Source: JAAFIP01 sp031367325 (GTDB taxonomy: Bacteria > Pseudomonadota > Gammaproteobacteria > Burkholderiales > Burkholderiaceae_C). From it: a stretch of DNA of 64,000 nucleotides. Location of the stretch: the NCBI GenBank assembly GCA_031367325.1, contig JANLPQ010000028.1:1-64000 (forward strand), given 5' to 3'. Below, one piece after another: positions 17,401 to 25,217 of this stretch (position 1 is the stretch's first letter; the number at the start of each line of letters is the position of its first letter). The notes beneath the pieces are model-generated. The model did no database searches and was not told the DNA's origin. It saw only the letters and a program-made list of their open reading frames with translations. The position numbers and the translations under genes are program-made.

Positions 17401-17634
17401 CTGGCGTTTATTCTAGGTGTGGTGCCACTGGCTTTTGCCAGCGGGGCAGGGGCTGCGGCGCGTAAGTCAATTGGCACGGGTGTGCTGGGCGGCATGCTGG
17501 CTGCAACTTTTTTGGCAGTGTTTTTAGTGCCGTTATTTTTTAAACTGGTTAACGATTGGCACTTTCGCAGCCAGCCAGAAGATTTTAAAAATCTGAACAA
17601 GCCATTGCACGGTGAAGGAGCGCCCCATGCTTGA
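14485..17634 (+). CDS. RND multidrug efflux permease (AcrB/MexB, HAE1 type)
   Basis: This is a 1049-residue inner-membrane proton-driven transporter of normal HAE1 length. MFSKFFIERPIFATVLSL begins the first membrane helix. The TM4 aspartate pair is present (GIVVDDAIVVLENVER), as is the TM10 region LLGLSAKNAILIVEFA with its conserved lysine. Two large periplasmic loops follow TM1 and TM7. Substrates cannot be read from sequence, but the adaptor-permease-channel order matches MexAB-OprM-like drug pumps. The stop overlaps the start of the outer-membrane gene by 8 bases. Confidence 0.95.
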   Translation: MFSKFFIERPIFATVLSLFLVLAGLAAMRILPISRYPEISPPVVNVRAIYPGASADVLEATVAAPIEQSINGVEKMLYMDSTSSGDGVVTINVTFDVGTNLDIAAVNVNNRVNQVLSKLPQEVQRQGLTVAKSSANFMVVVAVYSPDDRYSDLFISNYVAQNMLDAVKRVPGTTNVQIFGAKDYAMRIWLRPDRMAQLGITVADISSAVTEQNAQYAAGKIGSPPGNTEELTLTVTAKGRLLEPEQFANIVVRSAGNGSVIRLKDVARVELGSKDYNFYGRINGHASVPIGVFLQTGANALDTRAAVEKTLQELKAKFPEGLTYATPYDTTPFVSESINEVLITLAEAMVLVFLVVYLFLQSWRATIIPVLAVPVSLIGTLAGLQLLGYSINTLTLFGMVLAIGIVVDDAIVVLENVERLMYEEGLSPHDAAIKAMQEVTGPVIAIVLVLCAAFIPVAFLGGLAGELYRQFSVTITIAVVLSGIVALTLTPALCALLLKPGAERKNKFFSWFNRSFDRFTRSYTRGVAFFLKRGVVGLLLFIGMGALTGLLYTQVPGGLVPDEDQGYYIGAVILPEGSSLERTNAVVKKVEAAMSPNKNIESVFSLVGLNFLGGGGLKSSAATMFFPLKPWSERNQTAKELVGETFMKTSGIKEGLPLAFAPPAIQGLGQTGGFEFYLQNKGDGSVRRLAQFLPTLLAEANKQPELQGVKSLWQANSPQIQVNVDTEKARALGVAVGDVYNTLAATLGSYYVNDFNKSGRIYQVLMQAEGEFRAKPDDIGALYVRSNKGQMVQIRSLSEIKFSSGPDSVQHFNALPSIQILGDPKPGFSSGQAIAAMERAAANVLPADMSYDWGGSAFQQKRSSGAAGLALGAGVVMIFLILAAQYEKWTLPLSVLLALPFGIFGALLAVYLRNYTNDVYFQIGLITLLGLSAKNAILIVEFALYKTQEGMTPVAAALEAARLRFRPILMTSLAFILGVVPLAFASGAGAAARKSIGTGVLGGMLAATFLAVFLVPLFFKLVNDWHFRSQPEDFKNLNKPLHGEGAPHA

Positions 17635-19096
17635 ACGTATCTCGCGGCTCCCGTCATTCGCTATAACTATCATAGCTGTCTGTGCAGTATCTGCCTGCGG
17701 TAACTTAACTTCGACGCCTTACCAGCGCCCCGCGCTAGACGTGCCTGCTACGCTACCCGCCACAGGCGGCACCACGCAAGTAGACTGGCTGGTGTGGTGG
17801 AAGGCCTTTGCAGACCCGGTACTAGACGCCATGCTGCAGGAGGCCGCCAGCAACAACCAAGACTTGGCCTTGGCCAGCGCGCGCATTTCCGAGGCACGGG
17901 CCACGTTAGACCAAAACCAAGCCAACTTTGTACCCACACTAGACTTTAATGCCAGCGCTACGCGCAGGCGCAGCAGCGAGAACGCAGGCAGCGCTAACCC
18001 CAGTGCACCCGGCGCTACCAGCTTGTATTCTAATGACCGGCAACTTGGCCTGACTGCCAGCTACGAGATTGATTTTTGGGGCAAATACGCCCGCGCCGAC
18101 GATGCAGCGCGTGCCCGCCTGCTGAGCCAAACCGCTGCGCGCGGCACGGTGCTGACCACGCTGTACGCCAACGTAGCGCAAGGCTATTTCACGTTGCGGG
18201 CGCTGGATGCACAGCGCACCCTGGCCGAGCAAACCCTTGCTACCCGCCAAGAAAATCTGCGTCTGCAAACCCGTAGACTGCAAGGCGGCGTGGTGGGCGA
18301 GCTGGATGTGCGCCAGGCCGAATCAGAAGCCGCCAGCGTGCAGGCCACATTGCAGCAAGTGCAGCAAAACCGCAGCAATGCCGAGTCTGCACTGGCTGTG
18401 CTGTTGGGCCGCGCGCCCAGTGCCATCTTGCGGCCTGATTTAGCGCGTGGCAGCGAGCTGGGCGCACTGTATGCACGTCAAGCCATCCCCGCCAATCTAC
18501 CGTCAGATGTGCTGGCATTGCGCCCCGACATAGTAAGTGCTGAGCAAAACCTAATCGCTGCCAACGCTGATATTGGCCAAGCCCGGGCCGCGTACTTTCC
18601 TAAGGTAAGTTTGACAGCCACTTTGGGGCAGCAATCAAGGGATTTTTCTAACCTGTTTGACCCAGCTTCGATGTTTTGGAACCTGCTGGCCAACCTGACG
18701 CAACCTATTTTTCGCAGTGGCGCGATTGGTGCTGTGGTGGCTGCAGCCAACGCCCGCCAACAGCAAGCCGTGGCCCAGTACACCCAAACGGTACAAAACG
18801 CCTTTCGTGATGTGCACGACGCACTCAATAACTCGGCCGCTGGGCAAGACATCGCCAACACCACCGCCAAACGCATCGACGCCCTGCGCAACTCACTGCG
18901 CCTGGCCGACCTGCGCTACAAAAACGGCTACGCCAACTACCTAGAAGTACTCAATGCACAGCGGGACCTAGCCCAAGCCGAGATCAACCTGATTGATGTG
19001 CAGCGTACCCAGCTGAATGCGGTGGTGGCTTTGTACAAGGCCTTGGGTGGGGGCTGGGATGCTACTACTGTGGTTAGCCGCGCTGCTAAACCGTAG
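17627..19096 (+). CDS. Outer-membrane efflux lipoprotein (OprM/NodT family)
   Basis: This TolC-like channel has 489 residues from the ATG at 17627, which has a GAAGGAG site; a GTG at 17612 is also in frame. The lipobox VSAC gives lipidation at C24. Two OEP repeats follow; the first begins WWKAFADPVLDAMLQEAASN and the second includes LPSDVLALRPDIVSAEQNLI, which are OprM signatures. It completes the pump encoded immediately upstream. The hydrophobic part of its signal peptide (ITIIAVCAV) is encoded by a degenerate copy of the dispersed palindromic element. Confidence 0.93.
   Translation: MLERISRLPSFAITIIAVCAVSACGNLTSTPYQRPALDVPATLPATGGTTQVDWLVWWKAFADPVLDAMLQEAASNNQDLALASARISEARATLDQNQANFVPTLDFNASATRRRSSENAGSANPSAPGATSLYSNDRQLGLTASYEIDFWGKYARADDAARARLLSQTAARGTVLTTLYANVAQGYFTLRALDAQRTLAEQTLATRQENLRLQTRRLQGGVVGELDVRQAESEAASVQATLQQVQQNRSNAESALAVLLGRAPSAILRPDLARGSELGALYARQAIPANLPSDVLALRPDIVSAEQNLIAANADIGQARAAYFPKVSLTATLGQQSRDFSNLFDPASMFWNLLANLTQPIFRSGAIGAVVAAANARQQQAVAQYTQTVQNAFRDVHDALNNSAAGQDIANTTAKRIDALRNSLRLADLRYKNGYANYLEVLNAQRDLAQAEINLIDVQRTQLNAVVALYKALGGGWDATTVVSRAAKP
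17661..17700 (+). repeat. Degenerate palindromic element in the channel signal peptide
   Basis: CTATAACTATCATAGCTG matches the left half of the element. The core is GCTGTCTGTGCAG, so the TGA of the consensus is TGT (Cys) in the phase read. It encodes residues about 13-22 of the lipoprotein signal peptide. Confidence 0.6.
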
Positions 19097-19105
19097 TATC
19101 AAGAC

Positions 19106-19170
19106 GCTATTAACTTCATAGCTGCTTGAGCAGGATTTGCCTGGGTTATTGGCCTATATTGTTATTAAAA
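19106..19170 (+). repeat. Dispersed palindromic element (intergenic)
   Basis: Near-consensus copy: CTATTAACTTCATAG, core CTGCTTGAGCAG at 19122-19133, then GATTTGCCTGGGTTATTGGCC. It begins 10 bases after the efflux channel stop. Confidence 0.85.
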
Positions 19171-19577
19171 ATGCAATTTGAAGGGGTTCTTAGTCTCTCA
19201 TGCTGTTGGGCTTGACACCAAATTCGTTGTTCTGGAACGCGAACTGCTGCGGTCAGTCCCATACCAAACGGACCTGCGGCCCTTTATTGTTTGTCATAGG
19301 ACACTCACCACACCAGCCCGCTTGTAATAGGCTGGGTGTACTGCGCAATGTTAGTCACGCTGTTTAAGGTGGCCACACTCGCCCTAGTAGCTCAACCCTA
19401 ATTCATCTACCATCAATCCGGCGCGCGTGCCTTAAAACTACTACATCCACCAGGGTAAGCGGTGTGAGCGCGTCGATGAAAAAATTGTAGCGAGGCGCGG
19501 CTAGCCAGCTTAAAGTTTCTACACATTAAGTCGCGTGTTCGCGGAGATTTTTTCGCAAAAGACATGTCACGCCGCCC

Positions 19578-19670
19578 GTCCAAGGTAAACAACGAAGTAA
19601 TGCATTGACAAGGGGGAGTTCAATCCTCCGTGCGTCCACAATAAACAACGATTTAACGCATTTCCAAGTC
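19578..19670 (+). repeat. Imperfect 56-base direct repeat with tRNA-like 3' segment
   Basis: GTCCAAGGTAAACAACGA (from 19578) recurs as GTCCACAATAAACAACGA (from 19634). Between them GGAGTTCAATCCTCC resembles a T-arm, followed by GTGCGTCCACA like an acceptor 3' end. No matching 5' half (GGACGCA) is found upstream, so this is not a complete tRNA. Confidence 0.4.
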
Positions 19671-19689
19671 GTAGCTAAAAACCAAAGAT

Positions 19690-19757
19690 TACTACAAATT
19701 CAATAGCTGCTTGAGCAGGTTCTACATGCTATACAGGCTATTTAAGCACTATAAATA
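19690..19757 (+). repeat. Dispersed palindromic element (intergenic)
   Basis: Core CTGCTTGAGCAG at 19707-19718, preceded by ACTACAAATTCAATAG and followed by GTTCTACATGCTATACAGGC. It lies next to the 3' end of the HerA-like gene. Confidence 0.85.
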
Positions 19758-19763
19758 CTGGAA

Positions 19764-21299
19764 TTAACGCCGCCGCCCACCAAAAATCCCCCCCAGCACT
19801 CCACGAATAATCTGCCGTCCCACTTCGCGGCCAATTGAGCTGGCGGCGGACTTGACCATTTGTTCGCCTGCGCTAGAGCGGGTGCGCTTGGCCCCGCCGC
19901 CAAAGATATTGCCCAAGCCGTCTAAAAATCCGCCGCTGGCCTCTTGCCCTGCAGCGTTAGTGGCTTCTTTGGTGATGGTTTTGGCGGCTTCTTTGGCTTG
20001 CGACTCGGTCGCCATGTTGGCGTCAGTGCGACCTTTGAGTTTTTCGTAGGCTGATTCGCGGTCGATCGTTTTTTCATACGCCCCTGCCACGATCGAGCTG
20101 GTGATTAATGCCTTGCGTTGCTCTGCAGTAATGGGGCCAATTTGCGATGCAGGCGGCAGCACATACACGCGCTCGGTCACGCTGGGGCGGCCTTTGTCGT
20201 CTAAAAAGCTGACAAGGGCCTCGCCTACAGCCAGCTCGGTGATGGCGGTTTCGATGTTGAGCTTGGGGTTTTGGCGCATTGTCTCAGCTGCCGCCTTTAC
20301 CGCTTTTTGGTCACGTGGGGTAAAGGCGCGCAGGGCGTGCTGCACGCGGTTGCCCAGCTGGGCCAGCACGCTGTCGGGAATGTCCAGCGGGTTTTGCGTC
20401 ACAAAATACACGCCCACGCCTTTAGATCGCACCAGCCGCACCACCAGTTCAATGCGCTCCAGCAGCGGCTTGGGCGCATCGGTAAACAACAGGTGCGCCT
20501 CGTCGAAAAAGAACACCAGCTTAGGCTTGTCCAAATCGCCCACCTCGGGCAAGGCTTCAAACAGCTCGCTTAGCATCCACAGCAAAAAGGTGGCGTACAG
20601 ACGCGGGGCAGACAGCAGTTTGTCGGCAGCCAGCACATTCACAATGCCTTTGCCATCGCTGTTGGTTTGCATAAAATCGGCAATGTTGAGCATGGGCTCG
20701 CCGAAAAACAGGTCACCGCCTTGCTCTTCAATCTGCAGCAAACCACGTTGAATCGCGCCTATGCTGGCTGGGCTGACGTTGCCGTACTCGGTGGTAAACG
20801 TGTTGGCGTTATCCCCTACGTTTTGCAGCATGGCGCGCAGGTCTTTCATGTCTAGAAGCAATAGGCCTTGGTCGTCGGCTATTTTGAACACCAGTTGCAG
20901 TACGCCGGCTTGGGTTTCGTTCAAATTAAGCATGCGGGCCAGCAGCAAAGGGCCTAGGTCGCTCACCGAGGCGCGCACGGGGTGGCCTTGCTGGCCAAAC
21001 ACGTCCCACAGCGTAGTGGGGAAGGCGGCAGCGTCGGGCGTAGCCAAGCCGCGTTCAGCGATGATTTTGGCTAGCTTATCGCCCACCACGCCTTTTTGTG
21101 AAACGCCTGTCAGGTCGCCCTTCACATCGGCCATAAACACGGGCACGCCTATGCGGCTAAATCCCTCGGCCATGGTTTGCAAGGTAATGGTTTTGCCCGT
21201 GCCTGTGGCACCCGTGATCAGGCCGTGGCGGTTGGCTTTGTCAGGGCGCAGCAGGCATTCAATAGCTCGGTGTTTAGCGATCAGGAAAGGTTCGGTCAT
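19764..21299 (-). CDS. HerA-like ATPase of the DUF853 (YjgR) family
   Basis: This 511-residue P-loop ATPase has Walker A GATGTGKT at residues 30-37, Walker B LVFFFDEAHLLF in the middle, and GVGVYFVTQNPLDIPDSVLAQLGNR, typical of DUF853. The C-terminus is a Gly/Arg-rich tail (GVLGGIFGGRRR). Family members resemble HerA/FtsK-type translocases, but no function is established. I chose the ATG at 21299 (MTEPFLIAKH); the frame extends to 21350. No NurA-like nuclease is adjacent. Confidence 0.88.
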   Translation of the reverse strand: MTEPFLIAKHRAIECLLRPDKANRHGLITGATGTGKTITLQTMAEGFSRIGVPVFMADVKGDLTGVSQKGVVGDKLAKIIAERGLATPDAAAFPTTLWDVFGQQGHPVRASVSDLGPLLLARMLNLNETQAGVLQLVFKIADDQGLLLLDMKDLRAMLQNVGDNANTFTTEYGNVSPASIGAIQRGLLQIEEQGGDLFFGEPMLNIADFMQTNSDGKGIVNVLAADKLLSAPRLYATFLLWMLSELFEALPEVGDLDKPKLVFFFDEAHLLFTDAPKPLLERIELVVRLVRSKGVGVYFVTQNPLDIPDSVLAQLGNRVQHALRAFTPRDQKAVKAAAETMRQNPKLNIETAITELAVGEALVSFLDDKGRPSVTERVYVLPPASQIGPITAEQRKALITSSIVAGAYEKTIDRESAYEKLKGRTDANMATESQAKEAAKTITKEATNAAGQEASGGFLDGLGNIFGGGAKRTRSSAGEQMVKSAASSIGREVGRQIIRGVLGGIFGGRRR

Positions 21300-21337
21300 A
21301 GTGTGTCTCGCAATGTATCTGCACATCCTACCAGCAA

Positions 21338-21374
21338 TAAAAACGCCCACTACCTTTGGGCAGCGGGCGTTATT
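21338..21374 (-). terminator. Rho-independent terminator of the DUF4399 gene
   Basis: On the minus strand AACGCCC ... GGGCGTT forms a 7-base stem followed by a T-rich run. It lies 19 bases after the stop of the gene at 21393-21818 and before the next gene on that strand. Confidence 0.7.
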
Positions 21375-21392
21375 GAAAGCCTTGCTATAGAT

Positions 21393-21818
21393 TTACTTCA
21401 CTGTTACGGTAATGGACTGGCTCATCGGTTTGCCATATGACTGGTGCGCGCCGTTGCCAAACTGGGCCGTTAGCTTGTAGGTGCCAGGTGCTAGTTTGAC
21501 ATCGGCTTCGGTCTGACCTTGGCCAAAGTGCAAATGCTTTTCAGTAAATGGGATCGACTCGCCCGGTGCAACGGCGTCTAGGTTAATGAGTAAATGGTTG
21601 TGGCCGCTGTCTTTGACTATCTCGCCTGCAGGCGCTACTGCCATGCCTTTCACGCCAAAGCGTACTTTGAAGGTGGTGCCTACCACGGCGTTGTTAGCCG
21701 GCTCCAAAATGCTCATGGCTTGGGCAGGATCAGCGGCCGGTGTGGCGCAGCCCGTTAAAACTAATGCAGTAACAGCGCTAGCTAATAATGCAGACATACG
21801 AAGTGTAGATTTTTTCAT
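21393..21818 (-). CDS. DUF4399-domain lipoprotein
   Basis: This 141-residue protein has a signal peptide with lipobox LTGC (C24), followed by a single DUF4399 domain: SILEPANNAVVGTTFKVRFGV, KDSGHNHLLINLD, and HLHFGQGQTEADVKLAPGTY, with several histidines. The C-terminus QFGNGAHQSYGKPMSQSI completes the domain. DUF4399 has an immunoglobulin-like sandwich prediction and no assigned role; the histidine pattern suggests metal binding (inference). A good terminator follows it. Confidence 0.88.
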   Translation of the reverse strand: MKKSTLRMSALLASAVTALVLTGCATPAADPAQAMSILEPANNAVVGTTFKVRFGVKGMAVAPAGEIVKDSGHNHLLINLDAVAPGESIPFTEKHLHFGQGQTEADVKLAPGTYKLTAQFGNGAHQSYGKPMSQSITVTVK

Positions 21819-21937
21819 GGTAATTTCTTTCAGAAGGCGGCAGCCGCGCAGCAGTTGACCTGCGCAGGCATGCCAGAATAAAAAATGAGGAACAAACAGA
21901 CCGCTGCAAGCGCCCTAAAGCGTTGCAGCCATGGCAG

Positions 21938-22327
21938 CTATGCGGCAGCGGGCGGGGCGCGGCCAGGCGGTGGCCTGCTGTCATGCACGATGTTTTGTGC
22001 ACTGGTAGGAGTGGGTTGGTACTGCCACACAGCCACGGTGCGCGGTACTGCAAAATTAAGATGCACAGGCGTGCCGGGCAGGGCTATCAATTTGTAGATA
22101 GGTGCGTTACCACAATGCTTGATAGAGCTGGTGCTGTTGTCACTGACTTGCACAGGCACTGACACTTTTTTAAGCAGCATGCCCGAGCAGATGACTATCT
22201 CAATGCGTTTGCCAAATGCATGCGCTACTAAAGTGTTAAATGTCGTGCCCAAAGCAAACCATGCCAAAGCCAGAGTAGCTATACAAACAGACAGTTTGCA
22301 GACTTGGCGGCTAGAAAAAATAGACAT
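21938..22327 (-). CDS. Small exported protein, possibly DUF2946-like
   Basis: This 129-residue protein has one N-terminal hydrophobic segment (about residues 11-30). It is followed by IEIVICSG and a single KHCG motif, and ends in a Pro-rich tail (RPPPGRAPPAAA). The CSG ... HC ... RAPP layout recalls DUF2946 proteins, which often sit near copper-related genes, but the match is weak. The gene is 119 bases upstream of the DUF4399 gene on the same strand. The frame is clean, with an ATG start at 22327. A spurious ORF cannot be fully excluded. Confidence 0.6.
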   Translation of the reverse strand: MSIFSSRQVCKLSVCIATLALAWFALGTTFNTLVAHAFGKRIEIVICSGMLLKKVSVPVQVSDNSTSSIKHCGNAPIYKLIALPGTPVHLNFAVPRTVAVWQYQPTPTSAQNIVHDSRPPPGRAPPAAA

Positions 22328-22438
22328 CTTTTATACTAACTTGAGGTGTATTGGCCTGTCAACCGGGTAAATCTGAAAACCGCAGCGAGTAAAAGTAAAA
22401 TCAAGCTATTGATTTAGACCAACCCAAGAGAGCAAGGC

Positions 22439-23158
22439 ATGGCAGGACACAGTAAATGGGCCAATATTCAGCACCGCAAGGGGCGACAGGACGAAAAACG
22501 GCAAAAAATTTGGACCCGGGTGGTGCGCGAGATTATGGTGGCAGCCCGCATGGGCGGTGGCGATTTAACCGCTAACCCGCGCCTGCGCCTGGCGGTAGAC
22601 AAAGCCAAGGCGGCCAACATGCCTGCCGACACTGTTAAACGTAATATTGACAAAGCCACCGGTAATCTGGAAGGCGTGAACTACGAAGAAATTCGCTACG
22701 AAGGCTACGGTATTGGCGGGGCCGCTATTATTGTCGACACCATGACCGACAACCGCGTGCGAACCGTGGCCGAAGTGCGATTTGCTTTTAGCAAGCATGG
22801 CGGCAACATGGGCACTGAGGGGTCGGTGAGTTTCCAGTTCAAGCATTGTGGGCAATTATTATTAGCACCCGGTGTAGACGAGGACAAGGTGATGAGCATC
22901 GCGCTAGAGGCTGGTGCGCAAGACGTGATTACCGACGACGAGGGCGGCATTGAAGTGCTAACCTCGGTGGCTGATTTTGAAGCTGTCAAAAACGCATTAG
23001 AAGCCGCCGGCCTGAAAGCTGAATTAGCCGAGGTGACAATGCGCGCTGAAAACACCATTGCCCTGCAAGGCGACGATGCCGCCCGCATGCAAAAACTATT
23101 GGATATATTAGAAGACATGGACGACACCCAAAACGTGTTCCACAACGCAGAACTATGA
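22439..23158 (+). CDS. yebC: YebC/PmpR-family protein (TACO1-like)
   Basis: This 239-residue protein starts MAGHSKWANIQHRKGRQD, the hallmark of the family, and includes NRVRTVAEVRFAFSKHGG and GAQDVITDDEGGIEVLT. Family members act as DNA-binding regulators and, in recent work, as ribosome-associated factors that help translation of polyproline-type stalls. Length is normal. It lies upstream of purD with an 82-base gap and may share its transcript. Confidence 0.94.
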   Translation: MAGHSKWANIQHRKGRQDEKRQKIWTRVVREIMVAARMGGGDLTANPRLRLAVDKAKAANMPADTVKRNIDKATGNLEGVNYEEIRYEGYGIGGAAIIVDTMTDNRVRTVAEVRFAFSKHGGNMGTEGSVSFQFKHCGQLLLAPGVDEDKVMSIALEAGAQDVITDDEGGIEVLTSVADFEAVKNALEAAGLKAELAEVTMRAENTIALQGDDAARMQKLLDILEDMDDTQNVFHNAEL

Positions 23159-23240
23159 ACTTTTACGCGCACCCATCAATGTCTCCCCTAGCCTTTAAAC
23201 GCATGAGCCTGCACAAGGTATCGCAGCAAGGATTTTTGCG

Positions 23241-24548
23241 ATGAAAGTTCTTGTCATCGGCGGCGGTGGCCGTGAACATGCCCTGGCCTGGAAGCTGGCG
23301 CAATCCCCCAAAGTGCAAAAAGTGTACGTGGCACCGGGCAACGGCGGTACCTTGCTAGACCCTCGACTTGAGAATCTAAATATCACTGGAACCCAAGAAC
23401 TACGTGCTTGGGCAGCTACTGAAAAAATAGCGTTGACTGTTGTAGGCCCCGAGGCTCCGCTGGCCGCTGGTGTGGTGGATGAGTTTCGCCAGCACGGTTT
23501 GCGCATCTTTGGCCCTACCCGAGCCGCTGCACAATTAGAAAGCTCTAAAGCCTTTAGCAAAGCCTTTATGCAGCGCCACGGTATACCCACGGCAGAGTTT
23601 GAAACCTTTACCGATGCTGCAGCAGCGCATGCCTATGTGGACAAAAAGGGTGCGCCTATTGTGGTGAAGGCCGATGGCCTAGCGGCTGGTAAAGGTGTAG
23701 TGGTAGCAATGACGCTGCCCGAAGCGCATGTAGCAATTGATTTTATGCTGCTAGACAACACGCTGGGCGTGGTGCACAACGCGGGCAATGATGGCCAGCC
23801 AGTAGCACGCGTGGTGATTGAAGAATTTTTACAAGGCGAGGAAGCCAGTTTTATTGTGCTGTGCGATGGCAAAAACGTGGCTGCCTTGGCCACATCGCAA
23901 GACCATAAACGCTTGCTCGACGGTGACCTAGGCCCCAATACGGGTGGTATGGGCGCCTACAGCCCAGCACCCGTGGTAACGCCCGAGGTGCATGGCCGCG
24001 CAATGCGCGAGGTAATTTTGCCAACGCTAAAAGGCATGGACCAAGACGGTATTAACTACACCGGGTTTTTATACGCAGGCTTGATGATCACACCAGACGG
24101 CAAAGTGAAAACGCTGGAATTTAACTGCCGCCTGGGCGACCCCGAAACGCAGCCGATCATGATGCGCTTAAAGACCGATTTGCTGGATGTGCTGATGGCG
24201 GCCACCGAGCGCAAGCTCGACACGATAGAAATGCAGTGGGACCGCCGCATCGCGCTGGGTATGGTAATGGCTGCGCACGGCTACCCAGTGCAACCGCGCA
24301 AGGGTGATGTTATCAACGGGCTACCTGCTAAAGATTCATCGGTCGGCGAAGACGCCGTGGTGTTCCACGCAGGCACGGCCGCGCGCGATGGCCATACGGC
24401 GACCAGTGGTGGGCGCGTACTGTGCGTTACCGCGTTAGCCGAGACAGTTAAAAAAGCGCAGCAACGTGCTTTGGATATTGCCCACGGTATTTATTTTGAC
24501 GGTGCCCAGCACCGCAGCGACATTGGCTACCGTGCAATCAAACCCTGA
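23241..24548 (+). CDS. purD: Phosphoribosylamine-glycine ligase PurD
   Basis: PurD joins phosphoribosylamine and glycine with ATP, the second step of purine synthesis. This 435-residue ATP-grasp enzyme begins MKVLVIGGGGREHALAWKL, with KADGLAAGKGVVVA, GPNTGGMGAYSPAPV and EFNCRLGDPETQPI in the expected order. Length is normal. The 3' end overlaps the acyltransferase start. Bases 23390-23434 look a little like the palindromic element, but the protein aligns without a gap there. Confidence 0.97.
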   Translation: MKVLVIGGGGREHALAWKLAQSPKVQKVYVAPGNGGTLLDPRLENLNITGTQELRAWAATEKIALTVVGPEAPLAAGVVDEFRQHGLRIFGPTRAAAQLESSKAFSKAFMQRHGIPTAEFETFTDAAAAHAYVDKKGAPIVVKADGLAAGKGVVVAMTLPEAHVAIDFMLLDNTLGVVHNAGNDGQPVARVVIEEFLQGEEASFIVLCDGKNVAALATSQDHKRLLDGDLGPNTGGMGAYSPAPVVTPEVHGRAMREVILPTLKGMDQDGINYTGFLYAGLMITPDGKVKTLEFNCRLGDPETQPIMMRLKTDLLDVLMAATERKLDTIEMQWDRRIALGMVMAAHGYPVQPRKGDVINGLPAKDSSVGEDAVVFHAGTAARDGHTATSGGRVLCVTALAETVKKAQQRALDIAHGIYFDGAQHRSDIGYRAIKP

Positions 24549-25194
24549 TTTAAAGCCTGATTTTGCGCTGCCGCACCCCTACCAGTTTCGCGGTAGTCCA
24601 GCGGCGCGTGGTTTACTGAAATTATGCGGTTGGCGGGTTTATTTTGAAGGATTTCCCACATTGCAAGGCGTAGCTGTGGTGTATCCACACACTAGCAACT
24701 GGGATGCTGTGGTGATGTTTTTAGCCAAATGGACATGCGGCGTGCAAGTAATGTTTTGGGCTAAAGACAAGTTGTTTGATTGGCCGCTGGTAGGCCATTG
24801 GCTGCGTTGGATTGGTGGCGTGCCAGTGCAGCGCACCACCAAAGCGGGCATAGTAAGCCAGGCAATTGAGATTTTGCAGCAGCACAAAACTGCGGGCCAG
24901 TATTTTTGGCTAGGCTTGGCGCCTGAGGGTACGCGCAAGTTCATTCCAGGCTGGCGCAGTGGCTTTTATCAAACCGCATTGGCAGCGCAGGTGCCGCTGT
25001 GTTTGGTTAAGCTGGACTACGCGCGGCGCGAGGTGTCGGTAAAAGATTTTTTGCTATTAAGTGGGAACGAAGTGCAAGACATGGCCCGCATCGCGGCGGT
25101 CTACGACGGTGTGCGTGGCCTAGTACCTGCCAATGTGGCCCCGATAAAGCTGCTAGACGTGTCGGTGCCGCGCGAAAACACCATAGTACGCTAG
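24532..25194 (+). CDS. PlsC-like 1-acyl-glycerol-3-phosphate acyltransferase family protein
   Basis: This 221-residue acyltransferase has HX4D as H53-TSNW-D58 and the second motif APEGTRK, both needed for catalysis in the PlsC family. It is short and lacks clear membrane helices apart from hydrophobic patches, like the small lysophospholipid acyltransferases common in this operon in Burkholderiales. A GTG at 24532, overlapping purD by 17 bases, is the best start because the frame upstream lies inside purD. The exact acyl acceptor cannot be read. Confidence 0.85.
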   Translation: MQSNPDLKPDFALPHPYQFRGSPAARGLLKLCGWRVYFEGFPTLQGVAVVYPHTSNWDAVVMFLAKWTCGVQVMFWAKDKLFDWPLVGHWLRWIGGVPVQRTTKAGIVSQAIEILQQHKTAGQYFWLGLAPEGTRKFIPGWRSGFYQTALAAQVPLCLVKLDYARREVSVKDFLLLSGNEVQDMARIAAVYDGVRGLVPANVAPIKLLDVSVPRENTIVR

Positions 25195-25217
25195 CGTATT
25201 GAACGGAAACTAATCGC

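Larger units (their letters stand above)
19097..19763. other. 667-base region without genes, bounded by repeats
   Basis: No convincing coding region is seen on either strand. Palindromic elements sit at both ends (19106-19170 and 19690-19757). The middle holds a segment resembling 60555-60655 (about 19475-19560), a 56-base direct repeat from 19578, and a tRNA T-arm-like segment near 19611-19640. The 19200-19470 part has no feature I can name. Confidence 0.6.

Noticed and set aside
22350..22420. GGCCTGTCAACCGGGTAAATCTG upstream of yebC, similar to the GGCC end of the element
   Set aside because: No recognisable CTGCT ... AGCAG core; too degenerate to call.
23390..23434. Sequence in purD resembling the palindromic element (AACCCAAG ... 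GCAGCTACTGAAAAAATAGC)
   Set aside because: The PurD protein aligns with relatives without a gap here and the core is not palindromic (GTGCTTGGGCAG), so I treat it as chance or a very old copy and did not count it.
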